Part shown: positions 1 through 7,637 of the stretch, piece after piece
How the letters are laid out: every line of letters begins with the position of its first letter
Position numbering within the stretch: position 1 is the stretch's first letter
Assembly: GCF_000016665.1 (NCBI RefSeq)
Contig: NC_009523.1
Coordinates: 4,463,501-4,527,500 of the forward strand
Reading direction: 5' to 3'
Length of the DNA: 64,000 bases
Origin: Roseiflexus sp. RS-1
GTDB lineage: Bacteria > Chloroflexota > Chloroflexia > Chloroflexales > Roseiflexaceae
The notes under the pieces: generated by a model
Database searches by the model: none
Seen by the model: only the letters and a program-made list of their open reading frames with translations
Told to the model about the DNA's origin: nothing
Translations under genes and position numbers: made by a program

Positions 1-693
1 AGTACATTGATCAGTCTGCTTGCCGGTGATCTCCCTCCGACCGCCGGTCGTGTGCTGCTCGGAGGCATCCCGCTGGAACGGATGCGCGCCGGTGATCAGG
101 CGCTACGGCGATCAGTTCTCCGTCAGCGAATTCATGTGGCGTTGCCCTTTACCACCTTCGAGGTGGTGCTCATGGGGCGCACACCGCACCTTCGCGGACG
201 ATCCGAGGGGCGAGAGGATGTCGTTATTGTTCAGAACGCCCTGAACCGTACCGGGATGGCGCCGTTTGCGGAACGGCTGTTTCCAACCCTCTCCGGGGGT
301 GAACAGACCCGTGCCAGCCTTGCGCGCGTGCTGGCGCAGCAGGCGCCGCTTGTGTTGCTCGATGAACCGACCGCTGCGCTCGATCTGCGTCATCAGCATG
401 CGGCGCTGCGCCTGGCGCGCGCAGTAGCTGCCAGCGGCGGCGCCGCCGTGATCGTCCTGCACGACCTCAACCTGGCAGCCGGGTATGCTGACCGGATCGG
501 CATTCTGCACGAAGGGCGATTGGTTGCGATTGGCGCGCCATGGGATGTGCTGCGCCCGGAATTGTTGAGCGCTGTGTACGGTATTCCGATCGTCGTTCAC
601 CCGCACCCGCACACAGGCGCCCCGCTGTTGCTCACCCTTCCCGATGTTCCTTCGTCAGGACAAGGAGGCGTCTATGAAGTCCTGGAAGCCTGA
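1..693 (+). CDS. hmuV: Heme ABC transporter ATP-binding protein, 5' end cut by window
   Basis: ATPase of a hemin/iron-complex importer. The reading frame is open from base 1 and begins inside the P-loop (S-T-L follows the missing GK), so the start lies upstream. It shows the ABC signature LSGGEQTRASLARVLAQ, Walker B LVLLDEPTAALD and the switch histidine in VLHDLNLAAGYADRI. The signature and the HPHPHTGAP stretch near the C-terminus resemble HmuV-type heme ATPases. The end overlaps the next gene by 20 bases, so translation is probably coupled. Assignment to heme rather than siderophore or cobalamin uptake rests on the signature and on the heme genes downstream. Confidence 0.88.
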   Translation, partial: STLISLLAGDLPPTAGRVLLGGIPLERMRAGDQALRRSVLRQRIHVALPFTTFEVVLMGRTPHLRGRSEGREDVVIVQNALNRTGMAPFAERLFPTLSGGEQTRASLARVLAQQAPLVLLDEPTAALDLRHQHAALRLARAVAASGGAAVIVLHDLNLAAGYADRIGILHEGRLVAIGAPWDVLRPELLSAVYGIPIVVHPHPHTGAPLLLTLPDVPSSGQGGVYEVLEA

Positions 694-1756
694 TCACCGT
701 TCAGTCGCGGCTACTGGTCGTCTGCGTCAGACTCTTCTCCTGTTCAGCCTGGCAGTCGCAGTACTGCTCGCCGCGTGTGGGACAACGTCGTCCTCCGGCG
801 GCGTGTCGTCTCCAACTGCACTCCCTGCGCCAACGTCGCCTTCCGCTGCGCCGGCGAGCCTGGCGAGCGGCGCGGAGATGGCGCCGGGCGAGGCGGAACC
901 GCAACTTCCAGCCACAGTCGTCGATTATCAGGGAGAACAGGTTACGATCACGTCAATCGAACGCATCGTCAGCCTGAATGGTGATATAACCGAAATCATT
1001 TTTGCGCTTGGCATGGGGGAGTATGTGGTCGGCGTCGATAGCAGCGCGACCTATCCCCCTGAGCGCACGAAGATGCTGCCGAACATTGGTTATCAGCGTC
1101 GCCTGAGCGCCGAGGGCATCCTGTCGCTCAATCCAACGCTGGTTATTGGTGATGAAGCAGCTGGACCGCCTGAGACGCTTGCGCAGATCCGCGCTGCTGG
1201 CGTGCCGCTGGCAATCACTGCCGATCCGCCGTCGCTCGATGCGCCGCAACAGAAGATCCGTTTTGTCGCGCAGGCGCTGGGCATCCCACAACGCGGCGAA
1301 CGCCTGGCAGCGCAGGTTGAAGCCGAAATCGCCGCTGCGCGCGATCTGGCGCGGCGGATTACCAACCCGCCCCACGTTTTGTTTCTCTACCTGCGCGGCA
1401 CAGATGTCCAGCAGGTTGCCGGACGCAATACCGCCGTTGACGTGATGATCGCTGCTGCCGGCGGCATCAATGCTGCGGCTGATGCGGGTATCGTGGAGTT
1501 CAAGCCGTTGAGTCCCGAAGTCGTGATCGCGGCGCAACCAGACGTTCTGCTGGTTCTTGACAAGGGGCTGGAATCGGTCGGCGGCGTCGATGGTCTATTG
1601 AAGATACCAGGTCTCGCCGACACGCCTGCCGGCAGGCAGCGCCGGATTATCGCTCTCGACGATCTCTATCTGCTCGGCATGGGTCCTCGCACCGGTCAGG
1701 CGCTCACCGATCTGACCATTGCCTTCTACGATGCTGCTCAGGGGAGTCGTCCATGA
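674..1756 (+). CDS. hmuT: Hemin-binding lipoprotein (ABC transporter substrate-binding protein)
   Basis: Extracytoplasmic heme-binding protein feeding the adjacent permease and ATPase. The ATG at 674 follows AAGGAGG at a good distance; an earlier in-frame ATG at 644 would add residues before the signal. The 360-aa protein has a lipoprotein signal ending LLAAC/G, a Ser/Ala/Pro-rich tether to about residue 70, then a two-lobed periplasmic-binding fold beginning at RIVSLNGDITEIIFALG. The stretch NIGYQRRLSAEGILSLNP matches the HmuT/ShuT region that carries the heme-ligand tyrosine. The end overlaps hmuU by 4 bases. Confidence 0.88.
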   Translation: MKSWKPDHRSVAATGRLRQTLLLFSLAVAVLLAACGTTSSSGGVSSPTALPAPTSPSAAPASLASGAEMAPGEAEPQLPATVVDYQGEQVTITSIERIVSLNGDITEIIFALGMGEYVVGVDSSATYPPERTKMLPNIGYQRRLSAEGILSLNPTLVIGDEAAGPPETLAQIRAAGVPLAITADPPSLDAPQQKIRFVAQALGIPQRGERLAAQVEAEIAAARDLARRITNPPHVLFLYLRGTDVQQVAGRNTAVDVMIAAAGGINAAADAGIVEFKPLSPEVVIAAQPDVLLVLDKGLESVGGVDGLLKIPGLADTPAGRQRRIIALDDLYLLGMGPRTGQALTDLTIAFYDAAQGSRP

Positions 1757-2817
1757 GCGCCGCAATGACGATCACGTTGCAACGGATTGCCGGATGGCGG
1801 CGAACAGGACTGCTCCCTGCGCTGATCCTGGCGCTGGCGGTGGCTGTGGCGCTCGGCGCGGGCATCGGTCCGGTTGTTGTTCCGCCTGACGTTATGCTGG
1901 CTATCCTGTTGCGCAAAACCGGCATCCTGCTCGATGTGCCGGTCAGCATGCAGCAGGAAGCGATTTTCTGGACGATCCGCCTGCCGCGTGTGGCGCTGGG
2001 TGTTCTGGCAGGCGCTGCGCTGGCTGTCAGCGGTGCACTGCTTCAGGGTGTGTTTCGCAATCCGCTGGCTGATCCGGGTTTGATCGGGGTGAGCAGCGGC
2101 GCTGCGCTTGGCGCCGTGGCGGTCATTGTGCTCGGTATCTCGTCGCTCGGGTTGATGACGCTGCCGCTGGCGGCTTTCCTTACCGGAACCGCAACGACAT
2201 TCTTTGTCTACCGCCTGGCGCAGCGTCACGGGCGTACCGACGTGGCAACTCTCCTGCTGGTTGGTCTGGCGCTCAACGCGATGGCTGGCGCTGCAACCGG
2301 ATTGCTGACGTACCTGGCAGACGATGCGCAACTGCGATCAATCGTCTTCTGGACGATGGGCGGGTTGGGCGGCGCGCTCTGGGAAACGGTGCTCGTCGCT
2401 GCGCCCTGGATCGCCGTTTCCCTGGCGCTGGCGCCGCGATTGGGGCGGGCGCTCAACCTGTTTGCGCTTGGCGAAACGGAAGCGCGCCATCTGGGTATCG
2501 AGGTCGAGCAGGTCAAGCGGGCTGCCATTCTGCTATCCGCGCTTGCGACCGGGACTGCCGTGGCGCTTGTCGGTCCTATTGGCTTCATCGGTCTGATCGT
2601 ACCGCACATTGTGCGCCTGATCGCCGGTCCTGACCATCGACTGCTTTTGCCCGCCTGTGCGCTTGGCGGCGCCAGCCTGCTGGTGCTGGCGGATCTCGTT
2701 GCACGCACTATGGCGGCGCCAGCCGAGGTTCCGGTGGGATTGATAACCGCATGTGCCGGTGGACCATTTTTTCTGGCACTGATCCTGCGTGCGAGGCGAC
2801 AGTATGGATGGGGATGA
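1753..2817 (+). CDS. hmuU: Hemin ABC transporter permease, FecCD family
   Basis: Membrane channel of the heme importer, 354 aa with about ten hydrophobic segments. Hallmarks of FecCD/BtuC permeases are present: RLPRVALGVLAGAALAVSGA, then QGVFRNPLADPG and GVSSGAALG, and the cytoplasmic coupling helix GPIGFIGLIVPHIVRL. ATGA overlap with hmuT indicates one transcript. Length and motifs are normal, unlike the diverged paralogue at 4952. Confidence 0.9.
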   Translation: MSAAMTITLQRIAGWRRTGLLPALILALAVAVALGAGIGPVVVPPDVMLAILLRKTGILLDVPVSMQQEAIFWTIRLPRVALGVLAGAALAVSGALLQGVFRNPLADPGLIGVSSGAALGAVAVIVLGISSLGLMTLPLAAFLTGTATTFFVYRLAQRHGRTDVATLLLVGLALNAMAGAATGLLTYLADDAQLRSIVFWTMGGLGGALWETVLVAAPWIAVSLALAPRLGRALNLFALGETEARHLGIEVEQVKRAAILLSALATGTAVALVGPIGFIGLIVPHIVRLIAGPDHRLLLPACALGGASLLVLADLVARTMAAPAEVPVGLITACAGGPFFLALILRARRQYGWG

Positions 2818-2833
2818 TATCCGGGAGCGTCCG

Positions 2834-3217
2834 ATGAATTTTCGTATGGCGCCCTATCGTGTTCTGGCTCAAAATGGGCGGAACTGGTACATTCTGCTCC
2901 TGAGCGATGGACGGTTGCAGCTCGACTTTGGACCGTTTGCGATGGCGCTGCATCAGGATGCCTTCGGTTTGCTGCACGGTCTCGTTGAGGCTGCCACGCA
3001 GCATAGTTCGGCGACTGCCGGTTGTGTGGCGCATGCCGGCGCCGAACGCAGCATCTGGATCGACCCGCAGTACGGCGCGCTGCTCCTGGCGTTCGATAGT
3101 GTGGTTCTCCGTTTTATGCCCCAGGAACTGCTCATATTTGTGCAACTGTGTCGTGAAGCAAGTCAGAAGCTTTCTCTGACACCAATAACTTTGCCACTGG
3201 AAGGCAACTTGAATTAG
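2834..3217 (+). CDS. Hypothetical protein in heme operon
   Basis: I do not recognise the family. The chosen ATG at 2834 follows GGGAG; another ATG at 2804 would overlap hmuU. The 127-aa product has no signal peptide or membrane span. It alternates short hydrophobic strands (WYILLLSDGRLQLDFGPF, GALLLAFDSVVLRF), which suggests a small beta-rich cytosolic fold, and has a His/Ala-rich middle around LVEAATQHSSATAGCVAHAG. It lies between the heme permease and a CcmC-like gene, so a cytosolic heme-related role is plausible but unproven. Confidence 0.7.
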   Translation: MNFRMAPYRVLAQNGRNWYILLLSDGRLQLDFGPFAMALHQDAFGLLHGLVEAATQHSSATAGCVAHAGAERSIWIDPQYGALLLAFDSVVLRFMPQELLIFVQLCREASQKLSLTPITLPLEGNLN

Positions 3218-3241
3218 TCATCACGGAAAGGAACGAGGCTT

Positions 3242-4207
3242 ATGGCTCAGCGACTCGGCTCGATCAGCAGACTGCTCGTTGGGGTATGGCTGGCAGGCGT
3301 CACGATTGCGACGTTTGTCATCATCCCGCCCTACCAGGGGCTTGGCGACGCGGGGCGTATCGTGATCGTTCATGTTCCCACTGCCTGGGTTGCGGTTATT
3401 GCTTTCACCATATCGGCAGTCTACAGTGCACTCTATCTCCGTCGCCGACGACTGACCGATGATGCGAAGGCGACCGCTGCCGCTGAAGGCGGGTTGATCT
3501 TCACCCTGCTGGCAACGCTGACCGGCATGGTCTTCTCGCAGGTCGCCTGGGGAGTATTCTGGAACTGGGATCCGCGACAGGTGACGATCCTGGTGCTGTT
3601 GCTGATCTATGCGGCGCTCTTCGCGTTGCGCAGCGCCATCGACGACCCTGAGCGAAGGCGCCGGATGGCGGCAGTCTACAGTCTGTTTGCGTTCGTCACT
3701 ATGCCGTTTCTGATGTTCGTCGCGCCGCGTATGGCGGAAAGCACACTGCATCCCAACTGCGCCTTCATCAAGGGGAGCGACTGTGAGGGGATTACGTTGA
3801 AGATCGGGCATGTCGGGTTGCTCGGTGATCAGAAGGTGCAGTTGCTGGGTTTGGAACAGCAGGGCGATACTGTTGTTGCGCAGGTCAAAGTCAGCACGCC
3901 TGGTCTGGAGAGCGAAGCGGTTCTGCTGCCCGGTTATGATCTGACCACGCGCAGTTACACCGACCGACCGACCTTCCCCGGTCAACGCTTCACGCTGGCG
4001 CTCGAAGCGGTTGATCTGGAGCGCGGGGAGGCGCGCATCAACATGGAAGCGCCCGGCAGCGGCCTGCTGGAGAACCAGCGCACGCTCTGGGTATTCCTGG
4101 CTGCCAATATCGGCTTCACCCTGCTCTTTATCTGGATGTTCCTGGTTCGTTCGCAGGTGTTGAGTCTCGAAGTGCAGATAGCGCAGCGAAAGGTGGCGCT
4201 GGCATGA
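3242..4207 (+). CDS. ccmC: CcmC/CcsA-family heme-handling membrane protein with extracytoplasmic insertion
   Basis: Member of the heme-handling family used in cytochrome c maturation. It has six predicted membrane segments. The tryptophan-rich motif WGVFWNWDPRQ lies at residues 103-113, flanked by candidate axial histidines H44 (IVHVPTAW) and H170 (STLHPN). Length is 321 aa against roughly 230-250 for usual CcmC. The extra length is a soluble block, about residues 173-285, between the fifth and sixth membrane segments; it starts with C173 and C181 close to H170. RBS GGAAAGGAACGAGG precedes the ATG. The 3' end overlaps the CcmD-like gene by 4 bases. Confidence 0.87.
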   Translation: MAQRLGSISRLLVGVWLAGVTIATFVIIPPYQGLGDAGRIVIVHVPTAWVAVIAFTISAVYSALYLRRRRLTDDAKATAAAEGGLIFTLLATLTGMVFSQVAWGVFWNWDPRQVTILVLLLIYAALFALRSAIDDPERRRRMAAVYSLFAFVTMPFLMFVAPRMAESTLHPNCAFIKGSDCEGITLKIGHVGLLGDQKVQLLGLEQQGDTVVAQVKVSTPGLESEAVLLPGYDLTTRSYTDRPTFPGQRFTLALEAVDLERGEARINMEAPGSGLLENQRTLWVFLAANIGFTLLFIWMFLVRSQVLSLEVQIAQRKVALA

Positions 4208-4551
4208 GTGAGAGTACATCCGCAATCTACATTTCGATGGCAACCGTGCTGCTGGTGTGGGTGACTATCGCCGTCTATCTGATGCAGGTCAGTTCGCGGT
4301 TGCGTTCGTTGAAGCGCGATCTGAATGGAGGCTCACCGGGAAACAGACCTGCATCGGGAACAGCCGATGCAGCACCAGATGTTGCAACCGAACCTCCGTC
4401 CGTCACTGCCGACCAGTGGACCTGGATGGCATGGTATGCTGCGCTGTGGTATGGTTGCATTGACACCCTCAGGCTTTTGGACAGGTCGCGTCGCGCCCCA
4501 AAAGTGGTTGGGCGGCGGCGGAATATCGGCTATCAGGAGAAGTTCGTATGA
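4204..4551 (+). CDS. CcmD-like small membrane protein
   Basis: Probable partner of the upstream CcmC. Residues about 6-28 form one membrane helix followed by a basic stretch (VYLMQVSSRLRSLKRDL), the usual CcmD layout. At 115 aa it is longer than typical CcmD. The tail has a Pro/Ala-rich linker, a tryptophan-rich amphipathic or re-entrant segment (WTWMAWYAALWYG) and a basic end. ATGA overlaps on both sides tie it to ccmC and the monooxygenase. The call rests on topology and position. Confidence 0.65.
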   Translation: MSESTSAIYISMATVLLVWVTIAVYLMQVSSRLRSLKRDLNGGSPGNRPASGTADAAPDVATEPPSVTADQWTWMAWYAALWYGCIDTLRLLDRSRRAPKVVGRRRNIGYQEKFV

Positions 4552-4907
4552 TCACAACTGCCAATCGTATCTTCGTCAACCCCGAATACGCTGATCTGTT
4601 CGAGGAGAACTTCCGCAATCGCGCCGGTCTGGTCGATAGAATGCCTGGTTTCGTCAGCAACCAGTTGCTGCGCCCGGTCAATCCCGGTGACCCATATATC
4701 GTTTTGACCGTCTGGGAGAGTCGGGCGCATTTTGAGAACTGGGTGCGTTCCGACGAGTTCCGCCTGGGGCATGCCCGTTCGAGCAGTCTCCCGCCGGAGA
4801 CGTTCAGCGCTCCCAGTAAACTTGAGTTACACGAAATTATTCTCGACACCAGTCGTCCCGATCTGATACCCGAACCGCGGGGCAAGCCGTTTCGGGCGCA
4901 CGGATAG
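4548..4907 (+). CDS. IsdG/HmoA-type heme-degrading monooxygenase
   Basis: Small ABM-fold protein, 119 aa, predicted to open the heme ring and release iron in the cytosol. The catalytic triad known from IsdG/IsdI/HmoA (Asn-Trp-His) is present at N6, W65 and H75, in a matching context (FENWVRSDEFRLGHA). It is translationally coupled to the CcmD-like gene by ATGA. In a heme uptake operon this gives a route from imported heme to iron, while CcmC would draw on the same pool. The product type (biliverdin, staphylobilin or mycobilin) cannot be read from sequence. Confidence 0.85.
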   Translation: MITTANRIFVNPEYADLFEENFRNRAGLVDRMPGFVSNQLLRPVNPGDPYIVLTVWESRAHFENWVRSDEFRLGHARSSSLPPETFSAPSKLELHEIILDTSRPDLIPEPRGKPFRAHG

Positions 4908-4951
4908 ACATCAGGCGAGGACGATGTGTGAGTGTGGCGCACAGGTGAGGA

Positions 4952-5911
4952 ATGACACGTTTGCTTCGATGGTCGGGCAGTACGCTCTCGTGGCATCTGA
5001 TCGTGAGTCTGGGGGCGCTGCTCGTCATGATGACGATGAGTCTTGCGCTTGGTTCGGTCGCGCTGACGCCAGCCCGCTTCCTTACCGCGCTCACGATGCC
5101 TGACGCCGATCCGGTTGCTGCGGCGATTGTGTTCAACGTTCGCCTGCCCAGGGTGCTGCTGGCATGCTGTGCGGGCGCACTCACGGCGATGGCGGCGCTG
5201 CTGCTTGCACCGCATGAGCAGGGAGCAGCGCCGGATCCGGGATGGAGCGGAATGATGCCGCTGGGTGCGCTCGGCGCTGTCATAGCGCTGACCGTCTCTA
5301 CCGGAAGTCCGTGGTGGAGTGTGATGGGAGCGCTGGTCGGGTGCGGCGCAGGTGTCGCATTGTATGCTGCAACGCAGCGCTGGCGGCAGCGCCGGATCAT
5401 TGGCTTCGTCGTGGCGCTGGTTGCACCGGTATGCGCATTTGGGTTGCTGATCGGCGAGGTGCGGATTGCCACATGGGTGCGCTGGTGTCTTGGCAGCCTG
5501 GAGCAGCGCGACTGGCAGGCCTGGAACACTGCCTGGCCCATTCTACTGACCGGCGTGTTGCTGGTGGTTGCGGCGGAGTATCGTCCATCAGCGCACCGCT
5601 GGCGCCGATACGTGAGTGCAACTGTGGCGACTGCGGCGGCAACCGTTGCTGCCGGTGCGCTCGGATGGATCGGGAGCACGGCGGCGCGCCGGGCGCAGGC
5701 TTCCGACGGATCGCCCGTCCGTCGCATCGTTCTGGCAGGATTGTGGGGTGCGCTGCTGGTCGTCGGGATCGACCTTGCTGCGCGCGGGGTGACGGCGCTG
5801 CTGCCATCCCCCGGTCTGATCGGAGAACTGCCGTTGGGTGCGCTGCTGATCGTGATCAGTGGGGCGGCATACGTGCATGATCGCGTGCGTTCCCGCAGCC
5901 ATCGTGCCTGA
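4952..5911 (+). CDS. Diverged FecCD-type permease paralogue
   Basis: Integral membrane protein of 319 aa with about nine hydrophobic segments. Traces of the FecCD family remain: NVRLPRVLLACCAGALTAMA corresponds to the RLPR-LAG helix of hmuU, and PSPGLIGELPLGALLIVISG resembles the C-terminal P-E-P-G-T-G block. The QGxxRNPLADP and GVSSGA motifs are gone, and the ATPase-coupling helix is reduced to AGALGWIGSTAARRA. The frame is intact with GC-rich codon usage, so it looks like a maintained but repurposed paralogue. RBS GGTGAGGA sits directly before the ATG. It ends the first heme transcription block. Confidence 0.6.
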   Translation: MTRLLRWSGSTLSWHLIVSLGALLVMMTMSLALGSVALTPARFLTALTMPDADPVAAAIVFNVRLPRVLLACCAGALTAMAALLLAPHEQGAAPDPGWSGMMPLGALGAVIALTVSTGSPWWSVMGALVGCGAGVALYAATQRWRQRRIIGFVVALVAPVCAFGLLIGEVRIATWVRWCLGSLEQRDWQAWNTAWPILLTGVLLVVAAEYRPSAHRWRRYVSATVATAAATVAAGALGWIGSTAARRAQASDGSPVRRIVLAGLWGALLVVGIDLAARGVTALLPSPGLIGELPLGALLIVISGAAYVHDRVRSRSHRA

Positions 5912-5932
5912 AGCGTCCTGCGACCGGTGACA

Positions 5933-5941
5933 TGCTATAAT
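5933..5941 (+). promoter_or_regulatory. Extended -10 promoter element
   Basis: TGC followed by TATAAT (5936-5941) forms an extended -10 box about 70 bases before the gene at 6012 and 22 bases after the previous stop. No good -35 is seen, as is common for extended -10 promoters. It would start a separate transcript for the three genes 6012-7636. Confidence 0.55.
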
Positions 5942-6011
5942 CAATCCACGCACACTATGATGTCGTTGTTTACATATTTGCCTGTGCCGGGGCCTGGAGG
6001 AGGAAAACGCA

Positions 6012-6395
6012 ATGGCATTGGCTGATGCTGTCGATCGTGTGATGGCGCGGGTGTTGTTCGTAACGCCGCCGCCCCCAGCCGATGAAGAGGTAATGCCGGA
6101 AGAAGCGAAGGAAGGGCGCACGATCGGTCTGGCGCTCGTCATTTCCGGGGTGCGGTGCACCTTGCAGTATCTCATTCTGCCCGTCGTGCTGCCGCTTATC
6201 GGTCTCGCCAGCGGTTTCTCGCTGATCATTGCGATGGCGCTGGACCTGGTGGCGTTATGGTTGCTGATTTCGGGGTTGCGCTATCTGTGGCAGACACGCC
6301 ACCCGCACCGCTTTGATATGTTGCCGCTTTCAGCGGCCATCCTGGCGATCATTGTCGGCTCTTTTCTCTACGATGTATGGCGTCTGGTCTCATAA
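6012..6395 (+). CDS. Hypothetical membrane protein, three helices
   Basis: No family recognised. The 127-aa protein has a short N-terminal cytosolic stretch with a PPPPADEEVMPEE acidic segment. Three hydrophobic spans follow: IGLALVISGVRCTLQYLILP-type near 38-60, a second near 68-92, and a third near 103-122. RBS GGAGGA lies 7 bases before the ATG. It is first in a small unit with an exported protein and a DtxR-like regulator. Confidence 0.72.
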   Translation: MALADAVDRVMARVLFVTPPPPADEEVMPEEAKEGRTIGLALVISGVRCTLQYLILPVVLPLIGLASGFSLIIAMALDLVALWLLISGLRYLWQTRHPHRFDMLPLSAAILAIIVGSFLYDVWRLVS

Positions 6396-6397
6396 GC

Positions 6398-6913
6398 ATG
6401 ATGCTGCGTATTCTAACGCTGATTGCCGGATGGATGGCGTTGGCGCGGTTGCACCTCGGCATCGCCAATGAAGACGGCGCCCACGATCCTTCCGCTCCCT
6501 TCGTCATCGCCGACCCGACGATAGCGCAGGCAATCTACGGGCGGCTCAGCCCGGCAGCGCCGGTCGCCTATTACACGTTCACCGTTCCCGATGCGATCGG
6601 CGTGCGCGTTATGCTGCTCATTCCATCGCGCGACTGTCAGTCCGGTTTCATGGCGCGTTTTGCGCTTGTCGGTCCGGGTCTGCCATCAGGTCGGCTGTTT
6701 CCAACAACGCATTTCACGCCGCTGACGATTGCCGGGCGCACCTATCGTCTGATCCAGAGTTATGTGCCGCCCCTGCCTTCCGCCGGAACATATTGGATTG
6801 AGGTGCACTGCGATGCAGGGAGCGGTGTGTATTGTCTGTGCATCGGCACGCGTGAAGGCGGGCATGCCGATGCCGCAATGCGCGCGCGGATCGAACGGAT
6901 GCTTGAAGGGTAG
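6398..6913 (+). CDS. Hypothetical exported protein
   Basis: Start ATG 6398 lies 3 bases after the preceding stop; a start at 6377 would overlap it without an RBS. The 171-aa product opens with a signal peptide-like segment (MMLRILTLIAGWMALARLHLGIA). The mature part is a beta-rich domain: an IYGRLSPAAPVAYYTFTVP segment near residue 45, then LLIPSRDCQSG and a Cys-containing GVYCLCIGTREGG end. The pattern is like extracellular carbohydrate- or pre-peptidase-C-type beta sandwiches, but I assign no function. Confidence 0.65.
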   Translation: MMLRILTLIAGWMALARLHLGIANEDGAHDPSAPFVIADPTIAQAIYGRLSPAAPVAYYTFTVPDAIGVRVMLLIPSRDCQSGFMARFALVGPGLPSGRLFPTTHFTPLTIAGRTYRLIQSYVPPLPSAGTYWIEVHCDAGSGVYCLCIGTREGGHADAAMRARIERMLEG

Positions 6914-6916
6914 TGC

Positions 6917-7636
6917 ATGACATCGCGCATCGTGTATCTGACGGGCGCCGACCGGACTGACGGCGATGAAGTAGCCGGGATTGAACGCGCCTGTCTGGAG
7001 GTGATCGCCGGGTTGAGTGAACGGCGCGAGCCGGTGATGACCACGCATGTGATCAACCGGATGCGGAAGCAGTTCGCTCCACCGTCGCTCGTTCTCGCCC
7101 TGCGTCGCCTGGAACAGAAGCGTCTGATCACCTGCGATGACACCGGTATGATCGGTTTGACCGATGAGGGACACGTGGCCGGTATGCGCATCCTTCGCCG
7201 CCGTCGTCTTCTCGAACGCTTTCTCTTCGATACGCTCAAGGTTCCGTGGCACGAGGTGTACCGCGAGGCGAAACACCTCGAACCTCTCCTTTCAGCGGTG
7301 ATGGAGGCGCGGATCGAGGCGCTGACTGCTGATGCGACCACCTGCCCTTACGGTAATCCGGTTCCGGGACGCAGCGACGTATCGCCTGACGAGTGTGTGC
7401 TCGTCACAGCGCCGATCAACGCCTGGTTCGTGGTAACGCGTATCGACGAAGAGGCAGGCGAAGACAGTTGCGCGCTTCAGTTTCTCTGGACGCGCGGACT
7501 GCGCCCCGGCGTCCCGCTCGTGCGTCGTCCCGACGCCTGCGATGGACTGGTGGTGCAGCGCGCCGACCGTCGGATCGTGCTGTCGCGGCGGATGGCGCAC
7601 TTTCTGTGGGGACGCAGCAAACGCTCCGAGGGGTGA
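6917..7636 (+). CDS. DtxR/MntR-family regulator lacking most metal ligands
   Basis: Transcription factor of 239 aa with the DtxR layout. A winged helix occupies about residues 20-86, a dimerisation helix region 87-145 ending in the family motif CPYGNPVPG, and a C-terminal SH3/FeoA-like domain follows. Aligning by eye to DtxR, E83 and E105 remain (E100, E122), but H79 is R96, H98 is Y115, C102 is K119 and H106 is P123. The protein may therefore not respond to Fe(II) or Mn(II) in the usual way. It lies just after the heme locus and is the obvious candidate regulator of it. Confidence 0.82.
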   Translation: MTSRIVYLTGADRTDGDEVAGIERACLEVIAGLSERREPVMTTHVINRMRKQFAPPSLVLALRRLEQKRLITCDDTGMIGLTDEGHVAGMRILRRRRLLERFLFDTLKVPWHEVYREAKHLEPLLSAVMEARIEALTADATTCPYGNPVPGRSDVSPDECVLVTAPINAWFVVTRIDEEAGEDSCALQFLWTRGLRPGVPLVRRPDACDGLVVQRADRRIVLSRRMAHFLWGRSKRSEG

Positions 7637-7637
7637 C

